Below are positions 60,523 to 61,178 of a DNA stretch of 61,178 bases, piece after piece. The position numbers were made by a program, and so were the translations under genes. Below the pieces are notes generated by a model. It saw nothing but the letters and a program-made list of their open reading frames with translations, ran no database searches and was not told the origin of the DNA. Within the stretch, counting starts at the first letter, position 1, and every line of letters starts with the position of its first letter. Origin of the DNA: Dyella subtropica (lineage in GTDB: Bacteria; Pseudomonadota; Gammaproteobacteria; Xanthomonadales; Rhodanobacteraceae); the NCBI RefSeq assembly GCF_026283965.1, contig NZ_JAPDPD010000027.1, positions 1-61,178 on the forward strand. The letters are read 5' to 3'.

Positions 60523-60875
60523 CGTGCAGGCGCATCGCTGGGATAGCTCGGGCAGGGATCGCGTTTGCACGGCGGCACGTCGAGCTGCATTGAAACCAGT
60601 TTGCGGTTCGCATCGAAGTAAAGAATGTCCAGCGGAATGAGCGTGTTCTTCATCCAGAACCAGCGCCGATCAGAGTCGGGGAAGATGAACAGCATGCTGT
60701 GATCGGCGGCCAGTTCCGTGCGCATCATTAAGCCACGCTCGCGTGTCTCGTCGCTGGTGGCAAATTCGGTGGAAAAGCGCTGGCCATGCAACGTCACGCT
60801 TGGCGAGGATGAGTGGGGTGCCGCGGCGGCACATCCGGCAATGGCGAACAACAATGGCGCTAGCAGGCGTTTCAT
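60426..60875 (-). CDS. DUF192 family lipoprotein
   Basis: 149 residues. The signal MKRLLAPLLFAIAGC ends in a lipobox-like IAGC, so it is probably a lipoprotein. The DUF192 domain follows: FSTEFATSDETRERGLMMRTEL, MLFIFPDSDRRWFWMKNTLIPLDILYFD and RYVLELSAG. The function in the family is unknown. Start 60875 is chosen for the signal peptide; the frame continues open to 60938. Confidence 0.88.
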   Translation of the reverse strand: MKRLLAPLLFAIAGCAAAAPHSSSPSVTLHGQRFSTEFATSDETRERGLMMRTELAADHSMLFIFPDSDRRWFWMKNTLIPLDILYFDANRKLVSMQLDVPPCKRDPCPSYPSDAPARYVLELSAGTARRIRVAVGDELTVEGAAGTVQ

Positions 60876-60965
60876 CGCTATCTCGACTCTATAGGTTGCG
60901 GGGATGTGCGCGAGTGTAACGTCCGCGTCGATTGTCATCTCACTGAAAAAAATTTGCGTAACCCC

Positions 60966-60994
60966 TTCCCAGCTTCGTGGTGGGGCGTTATGAT
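60966..60994 (+). promoter_or_regulatory. possible upstream rRNA promoter (P1)
   Basis: TTCCCA (60966-60971), 17 bases, TATGAT (60989-60994). An A/T tract GAAAAAAATTT (60944-60955) lies where an UP element would sit. The -35 is weak (4 of 6). Confidence 0.4.
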
Positions 60995-61050
60995 TCTCCC
61001 CCCTTCGACGAGACGCCCTCGTTACAGGGATTCTTCACCACCAGCACGCT

Positions 61051-61101
61051 GAAAAATTTCTTCGCTGCAGGTGTTGACGAGATGGAAAGACGATGTAGAA
61101 T
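61051..61101 (+). promoter_or_regulatory. rRNA operon promoter with UP-like tract (P2)
   Basis: TTGACG (61074-61079), 16 bases, TAGAAT (61096-61101). GAAAAATTTCTT (61051-61062) sits at about -57 to -46 from the expected start, as an UP element. GC-rich sequence follows the -10, as in stringently controlled rRNA promoters. Confidence 0.75.
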
Positions 61102-61160
61102 GGGCGGCTCACCCGGGACGAAACGTTTCGGGGCGACTTGAAGAAAGAGTCGCAAGTGAT

Positions 61161-61172
61161 TGATCTTTGACA
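61161..61172 (+). promoter_or_regulatory. boxA antitermination site of an rRNA leader
   Basis: TGATCTTTGACA differs at two positions from the rrn boxA pattern TGCTCTTTAACA. It lies about 65 bases after promoter P2; a palindrome CGAAACGTTTCG (61119-61130) precedes it. A 16S gene should follow outside the window. Confidence 0.75.
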
Positions 61173-61178
61173 GTGTGC

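Overview
The window looks like chromosomal DNA of a high-GC gammaproteobacterium of the Lysobacterales (Xanthomonadales), most likely Rhodanobacteraceae (Dyella/Rhodanobacter-like). This is inferred from gene content and neighbourhoods: a waaA-tolC-pcm block, a short-LID adenylate kinase, a PPi-type phosphofructokinase together with an H+-pyrophosphatase, many GTAG-type REP elements, and protein similarity as I recognise it. No taxonomic marker is complete: the window ends inside the leader of an rRNA operon, just before 16S.

Layout. 1-5 kb: a periplasmic double-thioredoxin protein, a cupin, cutA, and the groES-groEL heat-shock operon under a CIRCE operator. 5-12 kb: glnE (nitrogen control), an ELM1-family protein, a RutE-type nitroreductase, YceI and a Yip1-domain membrane protein. 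12-21 kb: an envelope region with a small zinc-finger protein, a GT4 and a GT2 glycosyltransferase, an O-antigen ligase-like protein, a DUF535 protein, an LpxL-type acyltransferase, waaA (Kdo transferase), tolC and pcm. 21-25 kb: a TetR regulator, a TPP riboswitch with thiC, and a DUF2333 protein. 25-32 kb: a secreted GH3 glycosidase divergent from a DOT1-like methyltransferase, then a VOC protein, glutathione-dependent formaldehyde dehydrogenase and an SDR. 32-39 kb: soluble pyrophosphatase, a prolyl-4-hydroxylase-like dioxygenase, a secreted prolyl oligopeptidase, a MocR-type regulator with a degenerate PLP site, and a secreted HAF-repeat protein. 39-48 kb: H+-translocating pyrophosphatase, an RcnB-like protein, an alpha/beta hydrolase, a LysR/azoreductase divergent pair, PPi-dependent phosphofructokinase, adenylate kinase and mpl. 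48-57 kb: an ABC exporter pair, a Lon-N-domain protein, an SDR, a HIT gene broken by an in-frame amber codon, a VOC protein, a sigma-54 activator, an ornithine-type aminotransferase and a voltage-gated K+-channel-like protein. 57-61 kb: a thiE-hemL-HAD operon, rubredoxin, a DUF192 lipoprotein and tandem promoters of an rRNA operon.

How the parts fit together. Three enzymes of pyrophosphate use (ppa, hppA, PPi-phosphofructokinase) lie within about 13 kb, next to adk, which suggests a metabolism that recovers energy from PPi. Both halves of thiamin synthesis are represented (thiC under a TPP riboswitch; thiE in an operon with hemL). The 12-21 kb block serves LPS core/lipid A assembly and outer-membrane export. 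Intergenic spaces carry two families of dispersed palindromic repeats, usually right after stop codons.

No CRISPR array, prophage, insertion sequence, tRNA gene or recognisable defence island was seen. I did not find a clear new multi-gene system. The best leads are the MocR regulator lacking its PLP lysine, the amber-interrupted HIT gene, the DOT1-like methyltransferase, a 15-bp tandem duplication between lpxL and waaA, and a chain of hairpins after the sigma-54 regulator.
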